From Nitrospirales bacterium (GTDB lineage Bacteria > Nitrospirota > Nitrospiria > Nitrospirales > UBA8639), in NCBI GenBank assembly GCA_020027205.1, contig JAHRAQ010000024.1, positions 1-64,000 on the forward strand: a DNA stretch of 64,000 nucleotides, written 5' to 3'. Below the pieces are notes generated by a model. It saw only the letters and a list, made by a program, of their open reading frames with translations. It was not told where the DNA came from and ran no database searches. The translations under genes were made by a program, and so were the position numbers. The first letter of the stretch is position 1, and every line of letters begins with the position of its first letter. Positions 27,337-36,340 of the stretch are shown here, in pieces.

Positions 27337-28452
27337 ATGTGCGCCGACACTCTTTCTTTGCCTCCCGCTCCGGACCCGGCGTTGTTGGAGACGACGTTGC
27401 GCACCCGGCTGCCGTTTCATGGGGAACTGGCGGACGTGACGTTGCTGGACGGAGACGCGTCGAATCGGCGGTATTACCGGCTCGGATTGCGGCGCGGCCC
27501 GGTGTCCTCGCTGATTGTGATGCAACTTGCCGGACCGGAAGGATTTAAAACATCGGAAGAAGCCGTGAGCGAACAGGCCGCGGACATTCGGGAACTGCCG
27601 TTTCTGAACATTCTTCGACCGTTGGCCGAGGCCGGCATCGCGGTACCCACGCCGTATTATTACGATGAATCCGCGGGCCTGTTGTTCCTTGAAGATTTCG
27701 GCGATCAGACCCTGTGGCGTGCATGTGTTGAAGGCGGGGACTCCGCCGTTCGGCGCCACTATCCCGCGGCCGTTGATACGCTGGCGCGGATGCAGACTCG
27801 AATCACGCCGTCCGTGGCCGGCGCCTGTCTGGCCTTCTCCCGGTCGTTCGACGTGCCGTTGCTGCGGTGGGAGTTTGAGCATTTTCTGGAATACGGCATT
27901 GGGGCGCGGCGCGGCAGCAACCCGATGCGCGCGGAGCACGAGCGCGTGATTCGCGGGGCGTTCGACGAGATCGCCGGCGTGATCGCCGGGCAGCCACGGC
28001 TGTTCACCCATCGTGATTATCACTCGCGGAATTTGATGATCGCCGGCGGCCGGATCGGGGTGATTGATTTTCAGGATGCGTTGTTGGGGCCGGCGACCTA
28101 CGATCTGGCGTCGCTGCTGCGGGATTCCTATCTCGAGTTGGATGACGGCTTTGTCGATGAGATGATCGACCGCTATCGCGCGGCCATGCGTGCCGGGTTG
28201 GAACCGGAGGCGCAGGAACGCATGGGCCTGACGGATGCGCCGGCGTTCCGGCGGCTGTTTGATTTCACGAGCATTCAGCGCAACCTGAAAGCGGCCGGCC
28301 GGTTTGTGTATCTCGACCGGGTCAAGGGGAATCCCAAATTTCTTGCGGACATTCCCCGCACACTGGGATACGTGCGGCGGAATCTGGAAACCTATCCCGA
28401 CCTGGCGGAGTTGTTGCAATGTCTGACGCCGTATATTCCCGAATGGCGGTGA
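27337..28452 (+). CDS. AmgK-like sugar kinase (aminoglycoside-phosphotransferase fold)
   Basis: The 371-residue kinase has the APH catalytic loop THRDYHSRNLM and the metal-binding IDFQDALLGPATYDLASLLRDSY, which match the AmgK family. AmgK phosphorylates MurNAc or GlcNAc at the anomeric carbon in cell-wall recycling. The next gene, four bases away, is a MurU-like nucleotidyltransferase, the usual partner, which supports this over an antibiotic kinase. No MupP phosphatase is seen nearby. Confidence 0.82.
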   Translation: MCADTLSLPPAPDPALLETTLRTRLPFHGELADVTLLDGDASNRRYYRLGLRRGPVSSLIVMQLAGPEGFKTSEEAVSEQAADIRELPFLNILRPLAEAGIAVPTPYYYDESAGLLFLEDFGDQTLWRACVEGGDSAVRRHYPAAVDTLARMQTRITPSVAGACLAFSRSFDVPLLRWEFEHFLEYGIGARRGSNPMRAEHERVIRGAFDEIAGVIAGQPRLFTHRDYHSRNLMIAGGRIGVIDFQDALLGPATYDLASLLRDSYLELDDGFVDEMIDRYRAAMRAGLEPEAQERMGLTDAPAFRRLFDFTSIQRNLKAAGRFVYLDRVKGNPKFLADIPRTLGYVRRNLETYPDLAELLQCLTPYIPEWR

Positions 28453-28456
28453 CCCC

Positions 28457-29191
28457 GTGAAAGCCATGGTGCTGGCCGCGGGCCTCGGCGCCCGGCTTCG
28501 CCCGCTGACGGCGTCCGTGCCCAAGCCGCTCCTGCCGCTGGGGCCGCATCCGTTGCTGGTGTGGAATCTTCTGTTGTTGCGCCGGCACGGCGTTGAAGAC
28601 GTCATGGTCAATCTCCATTATCTCGGCGAAGATATTCGGCAAGCCCTGGGTGACGGCTCGCAATGGAACATGCGGCTGTTCTATTCCCATGAACCCGTGC
28701 TGCTGGGGACGGGGGGCGGCATCAAACAGGTGGAAGAGTTTTTTGAAGGCGCCCCGTTTCTTGTGCTCAACGGGGACACGATCGCGGCGCTTGATTTATC
28801 CCGACTGGTGGCCCATCATCGCGCGGAGAAGGCGCTGGCCACCATGGCGTTGCGCGACGACCCCGATGTCGAATCCTGGGGGGTGGTGGAGACGGATGGG
28901 CGTGATCGCGTGTTGCGCATTCGCGGCAAGGGGCGTCCGGTGCGGACGGGCGAGGCGCCGGCGCGCCGGCGGTTGTTTGCCGGTGTTCATGTACTGGACC
29001 CGCTGATGTTGCGTCACGTTCCCCATGGGCGGTGCGCGTCGATTCTTGACGCCTACGTGGCGTGGCTGGAACGCGGGGCGACCATTGCCGGCCATGTGTT
29101 TTCGGGCTACTGGTCCGACGTGGGCACGCCCGAACGGTACGCGCAAGCGCAGCAAGACGTGGCGGCGGGCATTGTCACGCCTCCCGGTTGA
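28457..29191 (+). CDS. MurU-like sugar-1-phosphate nucleotidyltransferase
   Basis: The protein has the nucleotidyltransferase signature AMVLAAGLGARLRPLT with VPKPLLPLG, GTGGGIKQ and VLNGDTIAALD. The 244-residue size fits MurU, which makes UDP-MurNAc from MurNAc-1-phosphate. Its coupling with the AmgK-like kinase suggests a peptidoglycan-sugar salvage route that bypasses de novo UDP-MurNAc synthesis. A mannose- or glucose-1-phosphate enzyme is the main alternative. Confidence 0.82.
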   Translation: MKAMVLAAGLGARLRPLTASVPKPLLPLGPHPLLVWNLLLLRRHGVEDVMVNLHYLGEDIRQALGDGSQWNMRLFYSHEPVLLGTGGGIKQVEEFFEGAPFLVLNGDTIAALDLSRLVAHHRAEKALATMALRDDPDVESWGVVETDGRDRVLRIRGKGRPVRTGEAPARRRLFAGVHVLDPLMLRHVPHGRCASILDAYVAWLERGATIAGHVFSGYWSDVGTPERYAQAQQDVAAGIVTPPG

Positions 29192-29203
29192 TCGTTGGCG
29201 GTC

Positions 29204-30634
29204 ATGGGTTCCCAATTTTTTCCGACACAGACGTTTGTTCGGGACGATCCGTCCGTTCAGCGAACGTTCCCGGCCGCGTTTCAGGATCGTTTTCTTCCAG
29301 GCGGCCACGTGGTCACGGACGCGCATGGCATCATCCGGTTGGCCGACCGTACGGCGGCGGACATGATGACGGCGTCTTCGCATGATCTGATCGGATGCGC
29401 GTTGCCCGATGTCCTGGCCCCGGAGGACGCCGCCGTCGTGCAGTCCCAACTTCGAAAACTCGAACAGGGCGCCTCCGTTCTTGAATGGGAAATAACAATT
29501 GCGCCGAAAGGCCTGCGGCGTTTTTCCGCGTGGCTGACCGTTTCCGCGTTGCGGGAAACTTCGGGGCGGATTGCGGCGGTGCATTGGGTGATTCGAGATG
29601 GTTCGGCGTGGGCCCGCTGGGCGGCCGGCGACCGGCTGCTTCAGGCCATGGGCGACCATGTGCTGGACGGCGCGCCGCTGCCGCGCCTCCTGTCGCACCT
29701 GTGCGGGCAGGTGGCGCGTGTCTTTCCCCGCTCCCTGGTTCGGGTGGCGATACGGGACACCGAAGGCCGTTTCATTTTCGCGCAGGCCGACGACCGGCAT
29801 GTGAACGCGGATCAGGTCTGCCGTGAATGGACGCGCGATGAACGGCGCGAACTGGAATCCGTTCTCGAAACGCGCATGACGCTTCACCGTTGCGAGGCAC
29901 TCGACCGGGACGGCGCGCTGTCGGGAGTTGAACGGCATCCGGCGCGGCTCCTGGTGCCGTTATGCGCGCGGGATCGCGCGGTGGGCGTCCTGTCGATTGA
30001 TGGCGCGTCACGGGAGGCGTTTGACGCCGGCGCGATTCACTGGTGTGAACATCTTGCGGGGCGGGTGACGCATTTTATCGCCATTCGCCAGGACATGACG
30101 GCCCGCACGGAAACGGAAGCGCGAATCTTCCATCTGGCCCACCATGACCCTCTGACGGGGTTGCCCAATCGAACCCTGTTGTCCGACCGGCTCACGCAGG
30201 CCCTGGCCCAGGCGAAGCGGCATGGCCGGGGCGTCGGGGTTCTCTTTGTCGATCTGGATCAATTCAAGGCGGTCAATGATTCTCTGGGACATGAGACCGG
30301 GGATGCGTTCCTCAAAATCGCGGCGGATCGCCTGACGCGCTGTGTGCGCGCCACGGACACCGTCGCGCGGATGAGCGGCGATGAGTTTGTTGTGATTCTT
30401 CAGGACGTGCATCGCGGTCAGGATGCCGAACTCGTGGCGCGCAACATTCTGGAAGCCGTCAGGCAGCCCGCGACGCTGACCGGGCAGTCCGTGCATGTCA
30501 CGGCCAGCGTGGGGATTTCGATGTATCCCTTCCACGCCGCCGATCCCGAGACGTTGATCGCGCAGGCCGATCAGGCGATGTATCGAGCCAAAGAACAGGG
30601 CGGGCATGGCTGTCACATGCGGGACGCTCCCTGA
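29204..30634 (+). CDS. PAS-GGDEF diguanylate cyclase
   Basis: An N-terminal PAS-like domain (about residues 25-130) and a GAF-like middle region (about 145-290) precede a GGDEF domain (about 310-470). The active site reads SGDEF and the upstream DPLTGLPNR is intact. RATD five residues before it fits the inhibitory c-di-GMP site, so an active, product-inhibited cyclase is expected. No transmembrane segment was seen, so it senses a cytoplasmic signal. ATG 29204 is taken over the TTG at 29195. Confidence 0.85.
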   Translation: MGSQFFPTQTFVRDDPSVQRTFPAAFQDRFLPGGHVVTDAHGIIRLADRTAADMMTASSHDLIGCALPDVLAPEDAAVVQSQLRKLEQGASVLEWEITIAPKGLRRFSAWLTVSALRETSGRIAAVHWVIRDGSAWARWAAGDRLLQAMGDHVLDGAPLPRLLSHLCGQVARVFPRSLVRVAIRDTEGRFIFAQADDRHVNADQVCREWTRDERRELESVLETRMTLHRCEALDRDGALSGVERHPARLLVPLCARDRAVGVLSIDGASREAFDAGAIHWCEHLAGRVTHFIAIRQDMTARTETEARIFHLAHHDPLTGLPNRTLLSDRLTQALAQAKRHGRGVGVLFVDLDQFKAVNDSLGHETGDAFLKIAADRLTRCVRATDTVARMSGDEFVVILQDVHRGQDAELVARNILEAVRQPATLTGQSVHVTASVGISMYPFHAADPETLIAQADQAMYRAKEQGGHGCHMRDAP

Positions 30635-30659
30635 CGACGACGCAGCAAGGTTCCGTTCG

Positions 30660-31568
30660 ATGAATCCGCACACACCTCTGAAGATCGCGCTCATCCAAAT
30701 GGCGTGCGGCGCCGATACCGGGGCGAATCTTGCCGCCGCGCTGACCAGGGTCGAAGACGCGGCCCGGCGGGGCGCTCGTGTGGTGTGTCTGCCGGAGTTG
30801 TTTCGCTCGCCGTATTTTTGTCAACGCGAAGATCCGGCGCTGTTCGAACTGGCGGAGCCGGTGCCCGGGCCGTCCACGGATGCCTTGAGCCGCGTGGCCG
30901 GTCGGCACAACGTGGTGATTCTTGTCCCCGTTTTCGAACGGCGGGCCGCGGGGATCTATCATAACTCGCTGGCGGTGCTTGACGGCGACGGCAAGATGGC
31001 GGGTCTCTACCGCAAAATGCACGTGCCCGACGATCCGGCCTATTATGAAAAATTTTATTTTACGCCCGGCGACACCGGGTTTCAGGCGATTCAGACGCGG
31101 GCGGGCAACATCGGCGCGCTCATCTGCTGGGATCAATGGTATCCCGAAGCCGCCCGGCTCACGGCGTTGCAGGGAGCAGAGATGCTGTTTTATCCCACGG
31201 CGATCGGATGGCATCCGTCGGAAAAATCTCGGGACGGCGCGACGCAACGCCGCGCCTGGCAGATCATGCATCACAGTCATGCCATTGCGAACGGCGTGTT
31301 TGTCGCCGCCGTGAATCGAGTGGGACATGAACCGTCCGCCGGTGGGGAGGGTCTGGAGTTCTGGGGCAGTTCATTCATCTGCGATCCCTTCGGCGAGGTG
31401 CTGGCCGAGGCGTCGGTGGACAAGGAAGAGACGGTTTTTGCCGACGTTGACCTGGGCCGCGTGGAAGAAGTCCGGCGTCACTGGCCGTTTCTCCGTGATC
31501 GCCGGGTGGATGCGTACGGCGGAATCACGCGGCGGTTTCTGGACGGCGGCGACCGGGGTGCGTGTTAG
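30660..31568 (+). CDS. aguB: N-carbamoylputrescine amidohydrolase (carbon-nitrogen hydrolase)
   Basis: This nitrilase-superfamily enzyme of 302 residues has the catalytic triad visible: Glu in CLPELFRSPYFC, Lys in YRKMHVPDDPAYYEKFYF, and Cys in GALICWDQWYPEAARL. The YEKFYFTPG segment is typical of N-carbamoylputrescine amidase, the last step of agmatine-to-putrescine conversion. The next gene overlaps it by seven bases and encodes agmatine deiminase, which confirms the pathway. Confidence 0.93.
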   Translation: MNPHTPLKIALIQMACGADTGANLAAALTRVEDAARRGARVVCLPELFRSPYFCQREDPALFELAEPVPGPSTDALSRVAGRHNVVILVPVFERRAAGIYHNSLAVLDGDGKMAGLYRKMHVPDDPAYYEKFYFTPGDTGFQAIQTRAGNIGALICWDQWYPEAARLTALQGAEMLFYPTAIGWHPSEKSRDGATQRRAWQIMHHSHAIANGVFVAAVNRVGHEPSAGGEGLEFWGSSFICDPFGEVLAEASVDKEETVFADVDLGRVEEVRRHWPFLRDRRVDAYGGITRRFLDGGDRGAC

Positions 31569-32647
31569 ATCGATTTCACATGCCGGCGGAATGGGAGCCG
31601 CACGAGGCCACCTGGCTGGGCTGGCCTCACAACGCCTCCGACTGGCCGGGGAAACTCGAAGCGGTTCGCTGGGCCTTCGCAGAGATGGTTCGAAAACTGG
31701 CGGAGGGAGAACGCGTCAGGATACTGGTCAATGCCCCGGCGCATGAACATCGCGCGCGGCGTCTGCTCTCGCGGGCCGGTGCCGACTTGTCACGGGTGGA
31801 TTTTTTTCAGATTCCCACGGATCGGAGTTGGCTTCGCGATTCCGGCCCCCTCTTTGTCACGCGCCGCCGGCCGGCTCCGGAAGTGGCGGTGGCGCGGTTT
31901 GCCTTTAACGCCTGGGCACGTTATCCCGATTGGAAACGGGACCGTCAGGCGCCGGTCAGGATCGCGCGCCGGCTGCGATGCCGCGTGTTCCCCGTCACGC
32001 ACCGGGGCCGCGCGGTGGTGCTGGAAGGCGGCAGTTTCGACGTGAATGGCGCGGGCGCCGCGTTGACGACAGAAGAATGTTTGCTGGATGCGGACGTTCA
32101 GACGCGCAATCCCGGATTTTCGCGCGAGACCTATGAGCGGATTCTCAACGAATCGCTGGGCGTCGACACGTTGGTGTGGCTGCGCAACGGCATCGCCGGC
32201 GACGACACCCACGGGCACGTGGACGACGTGTGCCGGTTTGTGAATCCGACCACCGTGGTGTTGTGCCGTGAACCTGACGGCGGGGACGTGAATCACCGCG
32301 TGCTGGCCGAAAACCGGGAACGTTTGGAGCGGGCGACGCTGGGCAACGGGGAACACATCGAGGTCGTGCCGTTGCCCATGCCCGCGCCGCTGTCCTGTCA
32401 CGGCCAACGGCTGCCGGCGAGTTACGCCAATTTTTATATCGGCAACGCGGCCGTGCTGGTGCCGACGTTTAACGATCCCAACGACCGGATCGCACTGGGG
32501 ATTTTGAGCGAGGTGTTTCGCGGGCGTCCCGTGGTCGGGATTCACGCGGTTGATCTGTTGTGGGGCCTGGGGACGCTGCATTGTCTGACGCAGCAGCAGC
32601 CCGCGTTGCCCGCGGCTAAAACGCAAGGCCGACGGACAGCGTGTTGA
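31562..32647 (+). CDS. aguA: Agmatine deiminase
   Basis: The N-terminus MPAEWEPHEATWLGWPHN is diagnostic of agmatine deiminase. Later motifs are LEGGSFDVNG, NGIAGDDTHGHVDDVCRF and the catalytic Cys in LHCLTQQQPA near the end. The enzyme makes N-carbamoylputrescine for AguB. The start may be GTG 31562, overlapping aguB, or ATG 31580. The last 13 or so residues run past the usual family end and overlap the convergent gene at 32616-33869 by 32 bases. Confidence 0.94.
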   Translation: MLDRFHMPAEWEPHEATWLGWPHNASDWPGKLEAVRWAFAEMVRKLAEGERVRILVNAPAHEHRARRLLSRAGADLSRVDFFQIPTDRSWLRDSGPLFVTRRRPAPEVAVARFAFNAWARYPDWKRDRQAPVRIARRLRCRVFPVTHRGRAVVLEGGSFDVNGAGAALTTEECLLDADVQTRNPGFSRETYERILNESLGVDTLVWLRNGIAGDDTHGHVDDVCRFVNPTTVVLCREPDGGDVNHRVLAENRERLERATLGNGEHIEVVPLPMPAPLSCHGQRLPASYANFYIGNAAVLVPTFNDPNDRIALGILSEVFRGRPVVGIHAVDLLWGLGTLHCLTQQQPALPAAKTQGRRTAC

Positions 32648-33869
32648 GCACGCCGAACGCATCCGCAAATTCGATGCGCGCCGGGGGGTGGGACACGCCG
32701 GCGGCGAAACGTTGTCCGACGTCGGCGTAGCGCATCACCGGCACGTCCGCCAGGTATTCGAACCCGGTCCCGACCTGCAAGGTGACGTGTTCCAGCACGA
32801 TCGTGCTCAATGAGAGCGTGAGCGCCGCCGACGCGGTGATGGTGGAGTCGTCGACCGTGAGACGGCTGCGCACGTCTTCGAGATCATCGGGATCGCCCGA
32901 CGCCAGAAATGTCGATGACAAGAATGTTCTCTGGCGTCCCTCGTATTCGGCCTTGAGGTGGTAGCCCCGGACTTCGCCGTTGACGGCAAAGAGCCATCGC
33001 TCGCCGAACGGCACGTCGAAGCGGCCGCCGATCACGCCGCCGTAATATGAGCCGGTCAGTTCTTCTTGCAGCGTCATAAAGTTGACGTCCGGCGCCCGGT
33101 TGGCCTCGAAGGCGAACACATCGGACTCCTGCTTGATCCGTTTGAAACTCGGCCCGATAAACAGTGTGATGGTATGCCCGCCCGCTTCGAAGGCCGTGCC
33201 GGTCACCACGTCGCTGCCTCCGTATTCGACTTCCCGTTGCGTACGGATACGCATGGGATCGCCCCAGGCAAAATTGGGGGTGTTCTCGAACGCCGGGCCG
33301 TCTATTGCGCCAATCCAGCCGGCGAGCCTTAAGGTTGGCGTCGCCTCGATCCGGCTGATTAACGCCATCTGTTCCGTGGGATTTCCAAAGGCTCTTCCTC
33401 TCCTCGCCTCCCTCTCTGCCGGACTTAACTGATTCAGCGCCTCCACCGTCAGAGGCTCGTTACGGGGAAACATGGCTTCCAGTTCGTTCCATTGTCCGCT
33501 CGTGCGTTCATATTCTGTAACATCCGTGGTGCTGTGCGACGTGAAAAATCCGCGCACTTCGGTGAACAGCGTGCGGCGGAACGCGGTGTATTCGCCGCCG
33601 ACGGCCAGGTTGACCAGCGCCCCGGGTTGAAACGATGCGTCGTAGTGGTCGAGTAACTCGACCACCACTTCATTGTTGTCTGTATCGATAAACGGGCTGG
33701 ATTCGGGAAGATCCAGAAACATCACGCCGCCGCCCGCTCTGACATACACCGTTTCCGCCTTCTCGTCCGGCGAGGCGGCGGCTGCCGGCGAGCAGAGCAG
33801 CGCCACGGCAGGAATCGTCGCTGACCATCCGCGGAGTGTTCGAAAACGCGATGAGAGTGATTGGTGCAT
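32616..33869 (-). CDS. Predicted outer-membrane beta-barrel protein, unknown function
   Basis: The 417-residue protein has a signal peptide ending near AAAAS and a long region of alternating strands. It ends LNTLSVGLAF with a terminal Phe, as expected for a BAM substrate. Segments such as YYGGVIGGRFDVPFGERWLFAVNGEVRGYHLKAEYEG-like strands suggest an OmpA/OmpW-type sensor or porin-like barrel, but no family is certain. The in-frame extension upstream of ATG 33869 is not protein-like. Confidence 0.65.
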   Translation of the reverse strand: MHQSLSSRFRTLRGWSATIPAVALLCSPAAAASPDEKAETVYVRAGGGVMFLDLPESSPFIDTDNNEVVVELLDHYDASFQPGALVNLAVGGEYTAFRRTLFTEVRGFFTSHSTTDVTEYERTSGQWNELEAMFPRNEPLTVEALNQLSPAEREARRGRAFGNPTEQMALISRIEATPTLRLAGWIGAIDGPAFENTPNFAWGDPMRIRTQREVEYGGSDVVTGTAFEAGGHTITLFIGPSFKRIKQESDVFAFEANRAPDVNFMTLQEELTGSYYGGVIGGRFDVPFGERWLFAVNGEVRGYHLKAEYEGRQRTFLSSTFLASGDPDDLEDVRSRLTVDDSTITASAALTLSLSTIVLEHVTLQVGTGFEYLADVPVMRYADVGQRFAAGVSHPPARIEFADAFGVLNTLSVGLAF

Positions 33870-34038
33870 GGGACTGTGACGTTTGATAAAAACGCGGCGC
33901 CAACGGCGCGGAGCGGTGCTTTTACCGCATCGCCGTACAATTTTGCAACCGGCCATTGTTGTTATGCCCGCGCCAACCGACGTTCGGGCCGGGAGCGGCG
34001 GGGATGATATTTGCTCTGCAAAAACCGTCCGAAGTCGG

Positions 34039-34044
34039 TATAAT
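34039..34044 (+). promoter_or_regulatory. Possible -10 box for the Cu ATPase gene
   Basis: A perfect TATAAT lies about 58 bases before the ATG. No good -35 is seen at 16-18 bases, so an activator-dependent promoter is possible. No copper-regulator operator could be identified. Confidence 0.3.
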
Positions 34045-34101
34045 CCGACGTTCGTGAACGCGGCGATACGTTGAACGACACAAACATCATGGCGGCACAC
34101 G

Positions 34102-36276
34102 ATGACATCTGATTCATCTTCTCCGACACCGGCGTGCCGGGACCATATGGCCGCCTACATCTGCCCGATGTGTCCCGACGTGGAATCGGAGACGCCCGCG
34201 GCCTGTCCCTCCTGCGGCATGGCGCTTGAGTTGCGGGTCGCCGCCGTGGAGGAAACGGCGAATCCCGAACTCCGCGACATGACGCGGCGGTTGTGGGTCG
34301 GGGCGGCGCTGGCGTTGCCGATTTTCGCGCTCGGCATGGCGGACATGATCCCCGGCCGGCCGTTGAGCGGGGTGGTCTCCGCCGCCGTTTCGACCTGGCT
34401 GTCGTTCATCCTGGCCACGCCCGTGGTGGCGTGGGTGGGGTTTCCATTTTTTCAACGCGGATGGACGTCGCTCGTCACGCGCCGTTTGAATATGTTCACC
34501 CTCATTGCCCTGGGCACGGGCGCGGCCTATTTGTACAGCGCGGTGGCCGTGGTGCGGCCCGGCATGTTGCCGGATGCGTTTCGGACGCCGGGCGGCGACT
34601 TGCCCGTGTATTTTGAATCCGCCGCCGTGATCATCGTCCTGGCGGTGCTGGGCCAGGTGTTGGAAATTCGGGCGCGCGGTCGAACCGCGAGCGCCCTGCA
34701 ATCCCTGCTTGGCCTGGCGCCCAACACCGCGCGCGTCGTCCGGCACGGCGGCCGCGAAGAAGACGTCGCGGTGGAACGGATTGCCGTCGGCGACCGTCTG
34801 CGCGTGCGTCCCGGGGAAACCATTCCCGTGGACGGCGTGGTGCTGGAGGGCGCGACCTCGGTGAATGAGGCCATGGTGACGGGCGAATCCATTCCGGTTG
34901 AAAAACTGGCGGGGAGTTGGGTGATCGGGGGCACGCTGAACGGAACGGGCATGTTGGTGATGGAGGTCAAACGGGTCGGGCGGGACACCATGCTGGGGCA
35001 GATTGTCAGGCTGGTGAGCGAGGCGCAACGCAGTCGCGCGCCCATTCAGCGGGTGGCCGACCGCGTGTCCGGGTATTTTGTCGTCGTGGTCGTGCTGGTG
35101 GCCGCCGTCACCGCCGTCGTGTGGGCGAGTGTCGGCCCGGAGCCGCGCCTGGCCCATGCGCTGGTCAATGCCGTGGCCGTGCTCATCATCGCCTGCCCCT
35201 GTGCCATGGGATTGGCCACGCCGATGTCGATTCTGGTGGGCACGGGACGGGGCGCCACGGCCGGCGTGCTGATCAAACATGCCGAGACCCTGGAACGACT
35301 CGAAAAAGTGGACACCTTGCTCGTGGATAAAACCGGCACGCTGACCGAGGGCCGGCCCGTCTTCCGGTCGGTCGTGCCCGTGGCGGGATTCGACGAAGCG
35401 GCGGTACTGCAATGCGCGGCCGGCGTTGAACATGCCAGCGAACATCCGCTGGCCTCGGCCATTGTGTCGGGCGCGAAGGCGCGGGGGCTGGCCGTCGGCG
35501 CGGTCCGGGATTTTCGTTCGTCCACCGGCGAGGGTGTCGCGGGCCATGTCGAGGGAAACGCCGTGGCGGTGGGTAGCCGGCGGTTTCTGGAGCGTGAGGC
35601 GGGCGTGCCGGCGTCGGAGTTCGCGGCGCTCACCCGGCACAGTGACGCGCTGTGGAACGAAGGACAGACGGTGGTGTTCGTGGCCGTTGACGGACGCCTG
35701 GCGGGCTGCATCGGCGTGAGCGATCCGATCAAGTCCACCACCCTCGCGGCCATTCGGTCGCTGACGCGCGACGGGTTGACCCTGGTGATGGTGACGGGGG
35801 ACAACCGTCGAACCGCCGACGCCGTGGGGCGGCAACTGGGGGTGACCCGGATTCAGGCGGAGGTTCTTCCCGACCGGAAACACCGCATCGTGACACAGTT
35901 CAAACAGACGGGCCACGTGGTGGCCATGGTCGGGGACGGCATCAACGACGCCCCGGCGCTCGCCGAAGCGGACGTCGGGATTGCCATGGGCACCGGGACC
36001 GACGTGGCCATCGAAAGCGCGGGCGTCATCATCATGAAAGGCGACCTGCGCCGCGTGGTGTTCGCTCGAAACTTGAGCAAGGCCACGATGAGGAATATCC
36101 GGCAGAACCTGTTCTTCGCTTTTGTGTACAACGCGCTGGGCGTGCCGGTCGCCGCGGGCGTACTCTATCCGTTCTTCGGCCTCCTGCTGACCCCGATTAT
36201 GGCCGGCGTGGCGATGACCTTCAGTTCGTTGTCGGTGATTCTGAACGCGCTGCGGTTGCGAAACGTGAATGGATAA
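34102..36276 (+). CDS. Copper-translocating P1B-type ATPase
   Basis: The 724-residue protein has an N-terminal heavy-metal-binding motif CPMC...CPSCGMALE (Cys21, 24, 35, 38) in place of a classical HMA domain. The CPC ion site is at residues 365-367 ([11 protein letters not shown]), the phosphorylated Asp is Asp409 in DKTGTLTEG, and [13 protein letters not shown] ([11 protein letters not shown]), TGD and [10 protein letters not shown] motifs are present. The last membrane helices carry [14 protein letters not shown], typical of the CopA Cu(I) exporter. It probably exports copper or supplies it to periplasmic enzymes. Confidence 0.92.
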   Translation: MTSDSSSPTPACRDHMAAYICPMCPDVESETPAACPSCGMALELRVAAVEETANPELRDMTRRLWVGAALALPIFALGMADMIPGRPLSGVVSAAVSTWLSFILATPVVAWVGFPFFQRGWTSLVTRRLNMFTLIALGTGAAYLYSAVAVVRPGMLPDAFRTPGGDLPVYFESAAVIIVLAVLGQVLEIRARGRTASALQSLLGLAPNTARVVRHGGREEDVAVERIAVGDRLRVRPGETIPVDGVVLEGATSVNEAMVTGESIPVEKLAGSWVIGGTLNGTGMLVMEVKRVGRDTMLGQIVRLVSEAQRSRAPIQRVADRVSGYFVVVVVLVAAVTAVVWASVGPEPRLAHALVNAVAVLIIACPCAMGLATPMSILVGTGRGATAGVLIKHAETLERLEKVDTLLVDKTGTLTEGRPVFRSVVPVAGFDEAAVLQCAAGVEHASEHPLASAIVSGAKARGLAVGAVRDFRSSTGEGVAGHVEGNAVAVGSRRFLEREAGVPASEFAALTRHSDALWNEGQTVVFVAVDGRLAGCIGVSDPIKSTTLAAIRSLTRDGLTLVMVTGDNRRTADAVGRQLGVTRIQAEVLPDRKHRIVTQFKQTGHVVAMVGDGINDAPALAEADVGIAMGTGTDVAIESAGVIIMKGDLRRVVFARNLSKATMRNIRQNLFFAFVYNALGVPVAAGVLYPFFGLLLTPIMAGVAMTFSSLSVILNALRLRNVNG

Positions 36277-36340
36277 TTCCGCGTTCATGACCATGCGGCG
36301 CGCGCCGCCGTGACGGGCTTGTCGAACCGGGGGAGTTGCC

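Noticed and set aside
26982..27404. N-terminal extension of the gnd frame
   Set aside because: The family start is at 26981 with a good Shine-Dalgarno; the extension spans promoters and a repeat.
34114..36294. 726-codon open frame antisense to the Cu ATPase gene
   Set aside because: High-GC shadow frame, rich in His, Arg, Pro and Gly, with no motif; the plus-strand ATPase explains it.
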